Below, one piece after another: positions 55,889 to 64,000 of a DNA stretch of 64,000 nucleotides (position 1 is its first letter; each line of letters opens with the position of its first letter). A program made the translations under genes and the position numbers. The DNA is from Altericroceibacterium endophyticum. GTDB taxonomy: Bacteria; Pseudomonadota; Alphaproteobacteria; Sphingomonadales; Sphingomonadaceae. Location of the stretch: assembly GCF_009827595.1 (NCBI RefSeq), contig NZ_WTYT01000006.1, positions 293,366-357,365 of the forward strand, read 5' to 3'. The notes beneath the pieces were generated by a model, which searched no databases, was not told where the DNA came from, and was given only the letters and a program-made list of their open reading frames with translations.

Positions 55889-58117
55889 TTACGCTTCCGC
55901 CGTCTCGTCACGGCCGTAGCGATAATATTTGTAGCCATAATAGCCATAGTCACCACCGGCTGCCTGCGGATCGAACTTGGTCAGCACGGCGCCCAGTACA
56001 TTAGCGTGTACCAGATGCAAACGCCGCAACGCCGCCTTGATCGCACCGCGATGGCCCTGCGATGCATCGATGATCACCATCACAGCTTCTGCATGCGCGG
56101 CCAGTGTCGGCGCATCGGACAGGCCCAGCAGAGGAGGGCTATCAATGATCACCGTGTCGAAAAGCTGTTCGGCTTGCTGCAACACTTCACCCATACGCGG
56201 TCCGCCCAACAACACCGATGGATCGGGTGGAATGGGCAAGGCTGTCATGTAAAACAGGTTTGGCTGATCCTCAGTCTGGAAAATGGCATCTTCAAAGCTC
56301 ATCAGACCAGCGAGCAGATCTGTCAGGCCTTTTTGCTTAGGAACACCGTAATAGCGATGCACGGTAGGGCGCCGCAAATCACCATCAATCAGCAAAACTT
56401 TCCGGCCCAGACGCGCCAAATCATAAGCAATGGCTGAGGCGCTGCTGGTTTTGCCCTCGCCTTCCTGAGCGCTGGTAATAACCAGGGACCGGGGCAAACC
56501 GTTACGCGTCGCGTAATTCAGATTGGTCACCAGTGAGTGATAGGCTTCGCTGACATCGGATTTGCGGTCGATATTAATCTGCCGCAGCGCGTTCTCGTCA
56601 GTTTTGGGCACCAAGCCCAATAGGGGCAGGCCCAGCTTGCGCTCAACATCATCAGGCGCACGGATTACATCGTCGAAATATTCGCGCAAGAATACGATCG
56701 CAGTTGCCAGCGCCAATCCCAGTAGGATCGACAAAGCGAGGTTCATCACCAGATTGGGTGAAGAAGGTACCCGCGGAATGGCGGCACGATCCACGATGGA
56801 TACGTTGTTGGATGCCGCGCCAGCCGTGGCGTTGAGCTGGTTATAGCGTTCCAGCAGCGAATCATAAAGCGCACGGTTAGTCTCCGTGACGCGCTTAAGC
56901 ACGTTGAACTGAACGCCGCGATCCTGTTCATCCAGAGCGGAATTGCGCAGGTCAGAAACCCTGTTTTCGAGTGATTTCTCCTGATCGAGCGCGGATTGGT
57001 AATCAAGATAGACAGCCCGCTTAATCGAATTCCCGATGGATTCGATCCGCTGATTAAGTTGTTCGACCTGCGCGACCAGGGCCTGAACACTCGGGTGCTC
57101 TTCGAGATGGCGCGCACGTTCTTTGGCCAGTTCGGTTTCAACGCGCGAACGTTCCTGCAGCAGATTTTGCACAGCCGGATTGGTCAGAACCTGCGTCACC
57201 GACAGGACCGGGACATTGGCAATATTGCGCCACCGGTCTTCGGCCTCAATGCGGGCGGCTGTCGCACTGCTTGCAGCACTGTTGGCCTGTACCAGGCTGT
57301 CGTTCGTAACCGAGAGCGTCGTGTCGTTTTTATCGTTTCCCTGAGACGTCACACGGATCAGCCCAGCCTCGCGCGAATACTGGTTCAGTTCGCGTTCCGA
57401 TTCCTCCAGTTGCTGGCGCGCTTCGTCCAATTGCTGCGACAGGAAACTCCGCGCATAAGAGGAAGAATCGAACTTCCGGTTGAGATTGCTCTCGATGTAG
57501 TTCTCGGCGACAGCATTGGCGATGCGGGCAGACAAAACCGGGTCAGCACTTTCAAACTGAATTGCAACGAGACGGCTGGTTGCCGGCAGGCTGACTTTCA
57601 GATTTTCGCTCAGGAGCTTCAGCGCCTGATCCTGCCGATAATTTGCCAGCGCTTCTTCGCCAGTTACATTATCGGGCGCATTTTCGGCCGATGGCATATC
57701 GGCGCTGAAACCTTCGAAAAAGCGCGGATCATTTGCCAGGTCTTCGTCCTGAATGACCCTTAAGGCCAGTGCCCGGCTTTCAATAACGTCTACTTGTGTC
57801 TGGAGGAAGCGTTCGGCATCCTGATAGGAGCCAACCGGCGTCAGTTCGCTATTTTCAATGATCTGATCCGCTTCTTGCTCGACCAATATAGTCGACGTCG
57901 CCTGATATTTCGGCACCATCAACATCGTTGCCAAAATTCCCAGCGCGGCACAAATGACGACTGCGAGGATAATCCAGATCAGGTTGCGGCGGATTGCGGC
58001 AAAGATACGGTGCAGATTGATTTCGAGAAAGGAATCGTCCTGCTCAGAATACGCCGTATCCTGATCGAACAATTCAGGCTCGTCCGAACGCTGCGCCTGT
58101 CTGTGAAGCTCGTTCAT
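55889..58117 (-). CDS. Polysaccharide chain-length regulator/tyrosine autokinase (Wzc-like)
   Basis: A 742-residue fusion of a Wzz-type co-polymerase and a BY-kinase. The first span (IWIILAVVICAALGILATML) and the second (VMNLALSILLGLALATAIVF) enclose a coiled-coil periplasmic domain. The cytosolic kinase has Walker A SAQEGEGKTSSASAIA, Walker A' VLLIDGDLRRP and Walker B VIIDSPPLLG. The tail DYGYYGYKYYRYGRDETAEA is a tyrosine cluster for autophosphorylation. It follows the Wza-like gene by 2 bp. Confidence 0.95.
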   Translation of the reverse strand: MNELHRQAQRSDEPELFDQDTAYSEQDDSFLEINLHRIFAAIRRNLIWIILAVVICAALGILATMLMVPKYQATSTILVEQEADQIIENSELTPVGSYQDAERFLQTQVDVIESRALALRVIQDEDLANDPRFFEGFSADMPSAENAPDNVTGEEALANYRQDQALKLLSENLKVSLPATSRLVAIQFESADPVLSARIANAVAENYIESNLNRKFDSSSYARSFLSQQLDEARQQLEESERELNQYSREAGLIRVTSQGNDKNDTTLSVTNDSLVQANSAASSATAARIEAEDRWRNIANVPVLSVTQVLTNPAVQNLLQERSRVETELAKERARHLEEHPSVQALVAQVEQLNQRIESIGNSIKRAVYLDYQSALDQEKSLENRVSDLRNSALDEQDRGVQFNVLKRVTETNRALYDSLLERYNQLNATAGAASNNVSIVDRAAIPRVPSSPNLVMNLALSILLGLALATAIVFLREYFDDVIRAPDDVERKLGLPLLGLVPKTDENALRQINIDRKSDVSEAYHSLVTNLNYATRNGLPRSLVITSAQEGEGKTSSASAIAYDLARLGRKVLLIDGDLRRPTVHRYYGVPKQKGLTDLLAGLMSFEDAIFQTEDQPNLFYMTALPIPPDPSVLLGGPRMGEVLQQAEQLFDTVIIDSPPLLGLSDAPTLAAHAEAVMVIIDASQGHRGAIKAALRRLHLVHANVLGAVLTKFDPQAAGGDYGYYGYKYYRYGRDETAEA

Positions 58118-58119
58118 TT

Positions 58120-58803
58120 TCAGTAATTCCGGAAGATGTTGAACAGCGGAGCTGCATCGATAAAGTCGCGATACGCCCCCTTCAGCGCAGAGAAGCCAAC
58201 AACGATCTGATCGCCGCCAAGTATTTCAGGATCGGGAGCCTTACCTTCGCGAATAGCGCCCAGATCAAACACCGCCCCCATGCGCTGTCCTTCTACTGTC
58301 CGGAACACCAGCACTTCATCAACTACAGCCACCCGGGTCACACCCTTGGCCCGCGCAATAGCCTCCATCAGAGTAGAATTGCCGGCGATTTCGTAAACTC
58401 CAGGATCGGCTACATTACCGCCAACGGTCACCCGCTGAGCCGCCGATTTGATCACCCCCACAGCGACTTGTGGATCACGAAGATATCTCTGGCCCAGCCT
58501 GTCGGCTATTTCCTGGCTGAGTTCGTAGGGGGTTTTGCCTTCGGCAATTGTTTGCCCAATCAGCGGCACGTTGATGCTGCCGCTGGCATCAACCTGAATT
58601 TCATCGAAAGAGAGTTCGGGTTCCTGAAAAACGCGAAGCGAAAGGCTGTCCAATGCGCCGATCCGGTAATCGGCCGTTTGCCGCTCTGTGGCTGGCGGCA
58701 TCACGGCATAGGCAGCCTCCCCTCTAGGAAGGTTTGCAGAAGGAGAAAAACATCCGGACAAAGCGCATGAAATAAGCGCCACTCCCAGGGTGGTCCTAAA
58801 CAA
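58120..58803 (-). CDS. Polysaccharide export lipoprotein (Wza-like)
   Basis: A 227-residue outer-membrane-associated protein with signal peptide and lipobox LSGCFS. Residues about 45-130 are the Poly_export domain (YRIGALDSLSLRVFQEPEL, INVPLIGQTIAEGKTPYELS) followed by an SLBB-like part (VTVGGNVADPGVYEIAGNST). It is shorter than E. coli Wza, like GumB/ExoF types. It overlaps the O-antigen-ligase gene by 8 bp and is 2 bp from the kinase gene. Confidence 0.94.
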   Translation of the reverse strand: MFRTTLGVALISCALSGCFSPSANLPRGEAAYAVMPPATERQTADYRIGALDSLSLRVFQEPELSFDEIQVDASGSINVPLIGQTIAEGKTPYELSQEIADRLGQRYLRDPQVAVGVIKSAAQRVTVGGNVADPGVYEIAGNSTLMEAIARAKGVTRVAVVDEVLVFRTVEGQRMGAVFDLGAIREGKAPDPEILGGDQIVVGFSALKGAYRDFIDAAPLFNIFRNY

Positions 58804-60181
58804 TATTTGATTCCTTCCCGTCCGAATAGGTGTTTACGCTTAGCAGAGAGAAGTAAAAAGCTGCAACACACAGCATCGCAAGATTTCGTAACGGGTAATC
58901 TACAAATGACTGCAGAGCGATGGATAAAAGCGCTGCTGCACTGGCGATTTGCAAGGGGTCTTTTAATCCGCGCCGCTTAACCAACGACGCTGCACAATAC
59001 GTACACCACGCAAATATCAGCAAAATGCCTGTTATTCCGTTTTCGAGAGCAATTTCGAGATAGTCATTATGCGCTCGCCCTGCCCGCCGACCCGAAACAT
59101 GCTCCAGCGCTTCGTCGAGCTGATAGACTTCGTCAAAAGTCCCCGCGCCGCTTCCCACTGGCCAGAACCGTTTTGTTGCATCCACAGTATCCGCCCATAT
59201 CAGGGGGCGGCGATCCTCCAGTGTTGTTTCGAAGCGATCGGCAGTTTGTGCAATCTTGGCGTTTTGAAGCAGCAACATAGCGCCAAAGGCAACCAACAAT
59301 GATCCGCCAAATAAAGCGATCAAGACGCGCCGCGTTGCCGGTCCTTTTCGGCCGCCGAACAAACGCAGGCCAAGCGCAAGCAAGGGCACGATCAGGAGCA
59401 AGGTGGAGGAGCGTGACTGCGTGAGAACCACCCCAACGGTCAGCAGACAAGCCATAGCTATCCCCGCAATCGGCCACCAGGTTCCTTTGAGACGCCTGAA
59501 GGGCATTGCGAGTAAAGCACATAGTGCGAGCACGAAAAACAAGCCGGAGCTGTTATGGTTGGCGAATGAGGCGTAAAGGTAATGCCTGTTGCCGCCGTCA
59601 TAGATCTGGAACTGCCCACCGGAAACGAGTTGCAAACCGCCGAGCAGCAAACTCACCCCTGAACCGACCGCCGCAAACAGTATCAGCACTTTCCAGCGGC
59701 GATCAGCAGGTATCGCAGCGGCAAAAATTAATACGGCAAGGCAAGGCACCAGCGAAAGCAGGCTGAGCAAGGTGAGATTGCTGTTTACCGTAATGGGACG
59801 CCAGCTTTGTTCCTGCCCGATCAGCGCGAGAGATATTTCTACGCTCTCTCTCCCCGGCATGACCGTCCAGAGAAAGGGCGGCAAAGAGACAAGCTGCAAT
59901 AACGGCACGCAGATGGTCACTGCCAACAACCAGAGAAGCCCCTTCGGTGTTTCGCGAAGGAAGCGGCGAATGAGATCCGGCTGAAGTGCGAGCAGCAGAA
60001 TAGCCGCAAGCTGCACGATAAGGTTATGGATGGGAAAGCCTCGGCCGCCGCCGCCAAATCCCAGAGCCAGCGCAAGAAACACAGCCAGGCTTGTAATTGC
60101 CACTGCCGCCCGTTTCGAAATGTCTTGGGAGTATCCGGCGGTGTGCTTTATCGAACCGCCAGCCAAGCCGCCTGAAGTCAC
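58796..60181 (-). CDS. O-antigen ligase/polymerase family membrane protein
   Basis: A 461-residue integral membrane protein with about 10-12 spans. The periplasmic Wzy_C/WaaL region is recognised by RFWPVGSGAGTFDEVYQLDE and RRAGRAHNDYLEIALENGIT, both typical of polymerases or ligases of surface polysaccharides. Which of the two it is cannot be told; beside a Wza-Wzc pair, a polymerase role fits better. The end overlaps the Wza-like gene by 8 bp. Confidence 0.9.
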   Translation of the reverse strand: MTSGGLAGGSIKHTAGYSQDISKRAAVAITSLAVFLALALGFGGGGRGFPIHNLIVQLAAILLLALQPDLIRRFLRETPKGLLWLLAVTICVPLLQLVSLPPFLWTVMPGRESVEISLALIGQEQSWRPITVNSNLTLLSLLSLVPCLAVLIFAAAIPADRRWKVLILFAAVGSGVSLLLGGLQLVSGGQFQIYDGGNRHYLYASFANHNSSGLFFVLALCALLAMPFRRLKGTWWPIAGIAMACLLTVGVVLTQSRSSTLLLIVPLLALGLRLFGGRKGPATRRVLIALFGGSLLVAFGAMLLLQNAKIAQTADRFETTLEDRRPLIWADTVDATKRFWPVGSGAGTFDEVYQLDEALEHVSGRRAGRAHNDYLEIALENGITGILLIFAWCTYCAASLVKRRGLKDPLQIASAAALLSIALQSFVDYPLRNLAMLCVAAFYFSLLSVNTYSDGKESNIV

Positions 60182-60196
60182 ACTTTCACTTTCCCA

Positions 60197-60231
60197 ATAA
60201 AAACCCGGCCAAGGCTAAACTCTGACCGGGT
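60197..60231 (-). terminator. Terminator downstream of Gly/Ala-repeat gene
   Basis: On the minus strand, ACCCGG (60231-60226) pairs with CCGGGT (60208-60203) with additional inner pairing, followed by a run of T (60203-60199). It lies 32 bp after the stop of the repeat-protein gene and 16 bp before the O-antigen-ligase start, which makes the two separate transcripts at least in part. Confidence 0.8.
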
Positions 60232-60262
60232 AAAGATATCGCTCTATATGATGGGAAAACTA

Positions 60263-60895
60263 TCAGGTACCGGCAGAGACATCATCATCGTCGTCGTCAT
60301 CATTGATGCCCGGCACCTTGACAACTCCACTCGCTACGGCTCCTGCGGCTACGGCACCTGCTGCGGCCGCGACCCCCGCGGCACCGATACCACCTGCGGC
60401 GGCGGCACCAGCCCCTGCTGCGCCGGCGGCACCAGCCCCTGCTGCACCACCAGCAGCACCGCCGGCTGCACCACCAGCACCGCCGGCTGCACCACCAGCA
60501 CCGCCGGCTGTACCACCAGCACCGCCGGCTGTACCACCAGCACCGCCTGCACCTGTGCCGCCTGCACCTCCGCCGCCTACTTGACCAGCGACAACCTCGC
60601 CAGCCTGAAAGAGGTTAGCAGAAGCAATATCTTCCGATCGCATTGCGGGAACCGCAGATCGCATAGCCTCAGGCGCGGTTCGTACCAGTGCGGCCGCATC
60701 GGCTGAACGGGCATCGCGAATGGCAGCCAATTGATCGTGCTGCGATACAGTATCGGTCAGACTGCCGCGCATTTGCGCCGGAACAGCATCAGCAGCCTTA
60801 ACCGCCGCCGAGGTCGGCGCCGTGAAAGATGCAAAGGATATTGTCGCGACAGCCATCGCTGCTGCAGAAATCGAAAGAGTATTACGAAGTTTCAT
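60263..60895 (-). CDS. Secreted Gly/Ala-repeat protein
   Basis: A 210-residue exported protein. A signal peptide of about 33 residues (ending PTSAAVKAAD) is followed by a moderately conserved-looking helical part to about residue 105, then about 85 residues of Gly/Ala repeats of the GGAGGTA kind, and a C-terminus VVKVPGINDDDDDDDV with seven aspartates. The DNA shows four exact or near-exact 21-bp repeats. No family is recognised. Position inside the EPS cluster suggests an envelope or matrix protein. ATG at 60895 follows AAGGGAACGGAA. The plus-strand frame over it is Cys/Thr-rich and is a shadow. Confidence 0.8.
   Translation of the reverse strand: MKLRNTLSISAAAMAVATISFASFTAPTSAAVKAADAVPAQMRGSLTDTVSQHDQLAAIRDARSADAAALVRTAPEAMRSAVPAMRSEDIASANLFQAGEVVAGQVGGGGAGGTGAGGAGGTAGGAGGTAGGAGGAAGGAGGAAGGAAGGAAGAGAAGAAGAGAAAAGGIGAAGVAAAAGAVAAGAVASGVVKVPGINDDDDDDDVSAGT
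60401..60544 (-). repeat. Tandem 24-bp and 21-bp repeats in Gly/Ala-repeat gene
   Basis: A 24-bp unit occurs twice (60401-60424, 60425-60448, one difference), and a 21-bp unit beginning GCCGGCTG occurs four times (60461-60481, 60482-60502, 60503-60523, 60524-60544; copies three and four share one C-to-T change). Multiples of three keep the reading frame and encode Gly/Ala heptads on the minus strand. Such repeats can vary in number between strains. Confidence 0.9.
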
Positions 60896-61294
60896 TTCCG
60901 TTCCCTTCAAGGATTGGAGTCACGGACTTACGAACATTTACGTACTGCAATGCACAATCACGCGCAAATCGAATCTTGATTGCCGGCGTCGCATCTTCCT
61001 GCAATCACTCATTTTTACGCTAAACTGTTCCATAAAAGCGACAAACCGACAGCCGAACCATCTTGCATTCGCCTGAATACAGTTTTCAAAAGTGTTAATA
61101 ACAAGAAATAATGAACTCTTGCGATTCGACTGCTTCTAAAAAGAGGCTCTTTAGAGCTGCTGACGGATTACTTGCCCTTTATTAGTGCGCCGCGCCGCAA
61201 CACAACGCCATCAGGCGGGCCCAACTACCAGCAAATAATCTGCGATCTATATATAGCCCTGTGTGATACTGAACCTCTCAGTGGAAATACGCGC
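60896..61294. other. 399-bp intergenic region in EPS cluster
   Basis: No protein-coding gene is supported here. The segment is A+T-richer than its neighbours, as expected for the promoter of the Gly/Ala-repeat gene reading leftward. A weak minus-strand hairpin with T-run (GCTCTAAAGAGC then CTCTTTTT, around 61158-61137) may terminate the sugar transferase gene. No EcfG-type element is seen on either strand. Confidence 0.5.
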
Positions 61295-62761
61295 TTAGAA
61301 TGCACGATGGTGAATCAACACCGTCGCGGTACGAAATATAATCGTGATATCTTTCCAGATACTCCAGCTGCGGACATATTCCAGATCGGATTGCAGCCGG
61401 TCAGTCAGATCACGCTCCTGATCTGTCGCCCCTCGATAGCCGCGAACTTGCGCCAGACCGGTGAGACCAGGTTTAAGCGAGTGTCGCCGCCAATATCGGG
61501 AGTCCACTTCCCAGAACAGCTTATTCCCGGCCAGCGAACCAACGGCATGGGGTCTCGGGCCGACCAGACTCATGTCTCCTTTGAGAACATTGATCAGCTG
61601 TGGCAGCTCATCCAAACTGGTTCGCCTCAGGATGCTACCAATCTTGGTTATCCGGTCATCATCTTTCGATGCCGACTGGCTCCCCGTGGCATCTGATCGC
61701 TCCGCGCGCATCGATCGGAACTTGAGCATTTCAAAAAACCTGTTTCCGCGGCCAAGCCGGCGCTGCACGAAGAAAACCGGCCCGCCATCCTCCAGCTTGA
61801 TGAGTAACGCGATAATCAGGAATAGCGGGATGAGCGCCATCAGGGCGGCGATGGTCACCGATAAATCCAGAACACGCTTCCCGACACGCGAACGTAAGCC
61901 AAGAGGTCCCGTGGATATGACCAGCGACGTAAAATTCGTCTCTCGCATCAGCGCAACTGCGCCCAGATCGTGCAATTGTTCGGAAACCACTTCCCCGTTC
62001 ACACCCGCCGCGCGCAATACGAATGCCCACTCTTCACGATCAGCGATCGGGCAACTTACAATCACCCTATCCATGTTGAGAGCGTAGCGACCGAAACGGT
62101 CGAGTACATTCGGGTCATTACGTGAAACGGTAAGATTGTGCTCTTCTGCCTGAATGTGAAAAGCATGTTCCATCGATACTGGCGGACCGCCAGCATCGAC
62201 GAGCAGTATATTCTGCATAGACGGGCCAAAGTTACGCAATTGCAACTGAGCGACCACAGCTCTTGTCGCCTGCATCAGCACAAACGACAGCACCAGCCCC
62301 ACGGACAACACACCGCGAGAAAAATTCAGGTCTTCGCGGATATAAAACTGCAGAAATGTGAGCAGAACTGCTGAGGTAAAAAGGGCCGAGAGCAAGCGGG
62401 AGAATGCAAACTTCAGGTCGCTCAGCGCACGAATGGAATATACGTTTTGATACAGGCCCAGCGTGAGAAAAATGGGCAGCAAGATCTGCACTTCGCTGGA
62501 TAGAGGTGCAAAATGAGCGCCAGAATTGAACAGATACGCAGCCAGCGTAAATGCCGTCACTAGGATCAGACAATCGGTTATCACAAGCGCCAGATAGGAG
62601 CGCAAACGCCCTTTCTCGAGCGACTTTGCCAAAGGCTTACCCGTCCGCGCAGCCAAAGGTAGAATTCGCGCCGGAGCGTTCATTACTGTTTTCTCATCCA
62701 AATTCCCCAAATTGGATTGATTCGTATCAATACTGAGCTCTGCATTACCAGAAAGTAACAT
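61295..62761 (-). CDS. Undecaprenyl-phosphate sugar phosphotransferase (WcaJ-like)
   Basis: A 488-residue initiating enzyme of exopolysaccharide synthesis that places the first sugar phosphate on undecaprenyl phosphate. The N-terminal half has four spans and a degenerate nucleotide-binding-like domain; the C-terminal sugar transferase domain has GPVFFVQRRLGRGNRFFEML, FRSMRAERSD, RRTSLDELPQLINVLKGDMS, LVGPRPHA and LKPGLTGLAQVRGYRG. An alternative start at 62683 gives 462 residues; neither has a strong ribosome-binding site. It heads the EPS cluster. Confidence 0.94.
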   Translation of the reverse strand: MLLSGNAELSIDTNQSNLGNLDEKTVMNAPARILPLAARTGKPLAKSLEKGRLRSYLALVITDCLILVTAFTLAAYLFNSGAHFAPLSSEVQILLPIFLTLGLYQNVYSIRALSDLKFAFSRLLSALFTSAVLLTFLQFYIREDLNFSRGVLSVGLVLSFVLMQATRAVVAQLQLRNFGPSMQNILLVDAGGPPVSMEHAFHIQAEEHNLTVSRNDPNVLDRFGRYALNMDRVIVSCPIADREEWAFVLRAAGVNGEVVSEQLHDLGAVALMRETNFTSLVISTGPLGLRSRVGKRVLDLSVTIAALMALIPLFLIIALLIKLEDGGPVFFVQRRLGRGNRFFEMLKFRSMRAERSDATGSQSASKDDDRITKIGSILRRTSLDELPQLINVLKGDMSLVGPRPHAVGSLAGNKLFWEVDSRYWRRHSLKPGLTGLAQVRGYRGATDQERDLTDRLQSDLEYVRSWSIWKDITIIFRTATVLIHHRAF

Positions 62762-62955
62762 TTAAGAAGACGAAAAAGCGTGGTTAATTTTTCGTTCAAT
62801 TTCACCGAATTCGCCGATTGTTTGGGATGATATCCGAGTCTTTACGCGATGCTACGCAGGAACGCGAACACGCAGTCCCGCATATGGCGGAGAGAACGCG
62901 AAGGGCACGTTATTAACCAAGAATTCCAGCAGGTCACCGAACTTGTGAGGAATTT

Positions 62956-63639
62956 ATGGAACATGCCCCCTATCGCCGCAGACATAGAGTAGTCGCTTTA
63001 CGGCAACTTGTTGCCTATTTGCCTTTCCCCTTTTTCAAAATCGCTTTTGCAGTGCCGCTCATCCTGACCATCCCGCAACCTGCTCAGGCAACGCTATGGC
63101 TCGACAATGATCCCGAAGTGACCAGTTTCAAGCTGGAGTCGCATAACCACAATCTGATAGATCCAAATGAAGTCCATCCATCCTCGCGCCCTGTAAAACC
63201 GGGTGAGGTGGCAATGCCCACTACCGCTGGGCACAGCCTTGCTCCATCGAATGTGGGGGATGCGCAGCAATCAACTGCAAACGCGCCTGAAAAGGCAGAC
63301 ACTGTTCCCTATACGAGCTCGCTGCCAGCAGATGAGCGGAGGCGATGGTTCAAGAAAGTTGCGCGTTATGAAGCGGCATTCCAGATGCTTAATCTGGTAG
63401 ATGCCGTGCAAACCTACACCTTCGTCAAAGATCATGGGATGGAGGAGGCAAACCCGCTCTATGGCAAAGACCCATCCCTTGCGACTATCGCAGGGATCAA
63501 ATTTGCCAGTGCAGCGGTGCATTTTCTGGCCAGCCGATTTCTCGTGGAGCATGAGCCGGATCTGGTTTTGCCCTTCCAGAAGGTAACATTGGCGATCCAG
63601 GGCGGCGTGGTTACATGGAACATGCAGCACACCTTTTAG
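62956..63639 (+). CDS. Hypothetical exported protein with C-terminal DUF5658-like membrane domain
   Basis: A 227-residue protein. A basic N-terminus and a hydrophobic segment (FFKIAFAVPLILTIPQPAQA) look like a signal peptide, followed by a polar linker to about residue 135. The C-terminal part has AFQMLNLVDAVQTYTFVKDH and EEANPLYGKDPSLATIAGIK followed by membrane-like stretches, a pattern resembling DUF5658 proteins (L.LxDaxqTy...EaNP). Function is unknown. It diverges from the sugar transferase gene. Confidence 0.7.
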   Translation: MEHAPYRRRHRVVALRQLVAYLPFPFFKIAFAVPLILTIPQPAQATLWLDNDPEVTSFKLESHNHNLIDPNEVHPSSRPVKPGEVAMPTTAGHSLAPSNVGDAQQSTANAPEKADTVPYTSSLPADERRRWFKKVARYEAAFQMLNLVDAVQTYTFVKDHGMEEANPLYGKDPSLATIAGIKFASAAVHFLASRFLVEHEPDLVLPFQKVTLAIQGGVVTWNMQHTF

Positions 63640-63970
63640 CTCAGATATCTGTTTCCGATGCAGACAGCTTTCTCAAGCGGCTGCCGTCCGGCGTTGGGTA
63701 AAGACTCTTGATCAGTCGATGTCTTCCTGCCGGACAAAGCCTTCGGTGGCTAAGTGGTTGGCGAAGCTTTCGACATGTCCGGACCAGCTGGCCGAGCCAA
63801 CCTATCGTTCCCACATTATAATTGCGCTCCACACTTTACCTGGGCTGGGGAGATCTCAAGCATCTAACCCAAAGCCCACCAAAGGTTGGGACCGTCTTGT
63901 AGCACAGGGCTCAATCGCCGGAGCAAAGTCACCTGAGTGCGTTGATTGAGGGGTAAATTTCGTTGCGCAA
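63640..63970. other. Stretch without a supported gene
   Basis: Short reading frames on both strands (63 and 76 codons) have no coherent domain, ribosome-binding site or signal sequence. No tRNA, repeat or promoter motif was recognised. It may be the decayed remnant of a gene or insertion. Confidence 0.4.
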
Positions 63971-64000
63971 CAAAAAAGGCCGGGAGCGGTGAGCTCCCGG
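63971..64000 (-). terminator. Rho-independent terminator at window edge
   Basis: A 9-10-base stem (CCGGGAGC with GCTCCCGG, loop GGT or so) preceded on the plus strand by AAAAAA at 63972-63977, which is a T-tract when read on the minus strand. It probably ends a minus-strand gene lying beyond the right edge of the window. Confidence 0.8.

Noticed and set aside
60248..60706. Cys/Thr/Gly-rich plus-strand frame
   Set aside because: Produced by the 21-bp repeats of the minus-strand Gly/Ala gene read backwards.
63719..63949. Possible small gene near the right end
   Set aside because: No ribosome-binding site or domain, and a competing minus-strand frame is equally weak.

Overview
The window reads as a chromosome segment of a yellow or orange pigmented alphaproteobacterium of the order Sphingomonadales, most likely family Erythrobacteraceae. 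This is inferred from gene content: a crtY-crtI-crtB carotenoid cluster, a short LOV-HWE histidine kinase of the Erythrobacter EL346 kind, GGAAC-N16/17-CGTT promoters of the alphaproteobacterial general stress sigma factor EcfG, a MipA/OmpV porin-like protein and dense, moderately G+C-rich coding. No 16S rRNA gene is present, so genus is not settled.

Layout. 0-9.3 kb: small housekeeping and stress genes (SWIB, YbhB, GNAT-nitrilase fusion, LOV kinase with a single-domain response regulator, two lipoproteins, IMPACT-family protein, several small conserved proteins). Four of these units carry exact EcfG-type promoters on the minus strand. 9.25-11.5 kb: a more A+T-rich accessory patch with a doc/abrB toxin-antitoxin pair and, directly upstream on the same strand, a TauD-like dioxygenase and a protein combining a possible HEPN ribonuclease motif with a zinc ribbon. 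11.5-14.0 kb: thiC behind a TPP riboswitch, with a small membrane protein between them. 14.1-20.9 kb: RluE-like pseudouridine synthase, spermidine-synthase-like protein, diguanylate cyclase, EamA exporter, S9 peptidase, MipA. 21.0-27.3 kb: crtY-crtI-LOG-crtB followed by a biotin-dependent carboxylase alpha subunit. 27.3-32.2 kb: efflux pump, DNA polymerase IV, pgl-NUDIX pair, Dps, a membrane protein.

32.4-45.6 kb is a compact block that looks like one functional unit: FMN glutamate-synthase-like protein, MscS channel, class II glutamine amidotransferase, PoxB-like ThDP enzyme, cytochrome bo3-type ubiquinol oxidase (cyoABCD), DUF1275, and on the other strand an FdhF/YdeP molybdoprotein with a DUF4396 membrane protein. 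It ends 273 bp from the 3' end of a tRNA-Gly(CCC) gene. Pyruvate oxidation to acetate by PoxB would reduce ubiquinone, which the Cyo oxidase re-oxidises.

46.0-50.2 kb holds MaoC and a second GFA protein, then a lipoprotein-RidA-acyl-CoA dehydrogenase-enoyl-CoA hydratase run typical of valine breakdown. 50.3-54.7 kb is sulfate activation (cysD, cysNC, cysQ) with a TauE-type exporter. 54.7-62.8 kb is an exopolysaccharide locus on the minus strand: sugar transferase, a Gly/Ala-repeat secreted protein, O-antigen-ligase/polymerase, Wza-like export protein, Wzc-like tyrosine kinase and an accessory protein. The last 1.2 kb has one hypothetical exported protein and an apparently gene-free stretch ending in a terminator.

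The features most worth following are the dioxygenase/HEPN-like/toxin-antitoxin patch, the EcfG promoter set linked to a blue-light kinase, and the 13 kb respiratory block beside the tRNA gene.
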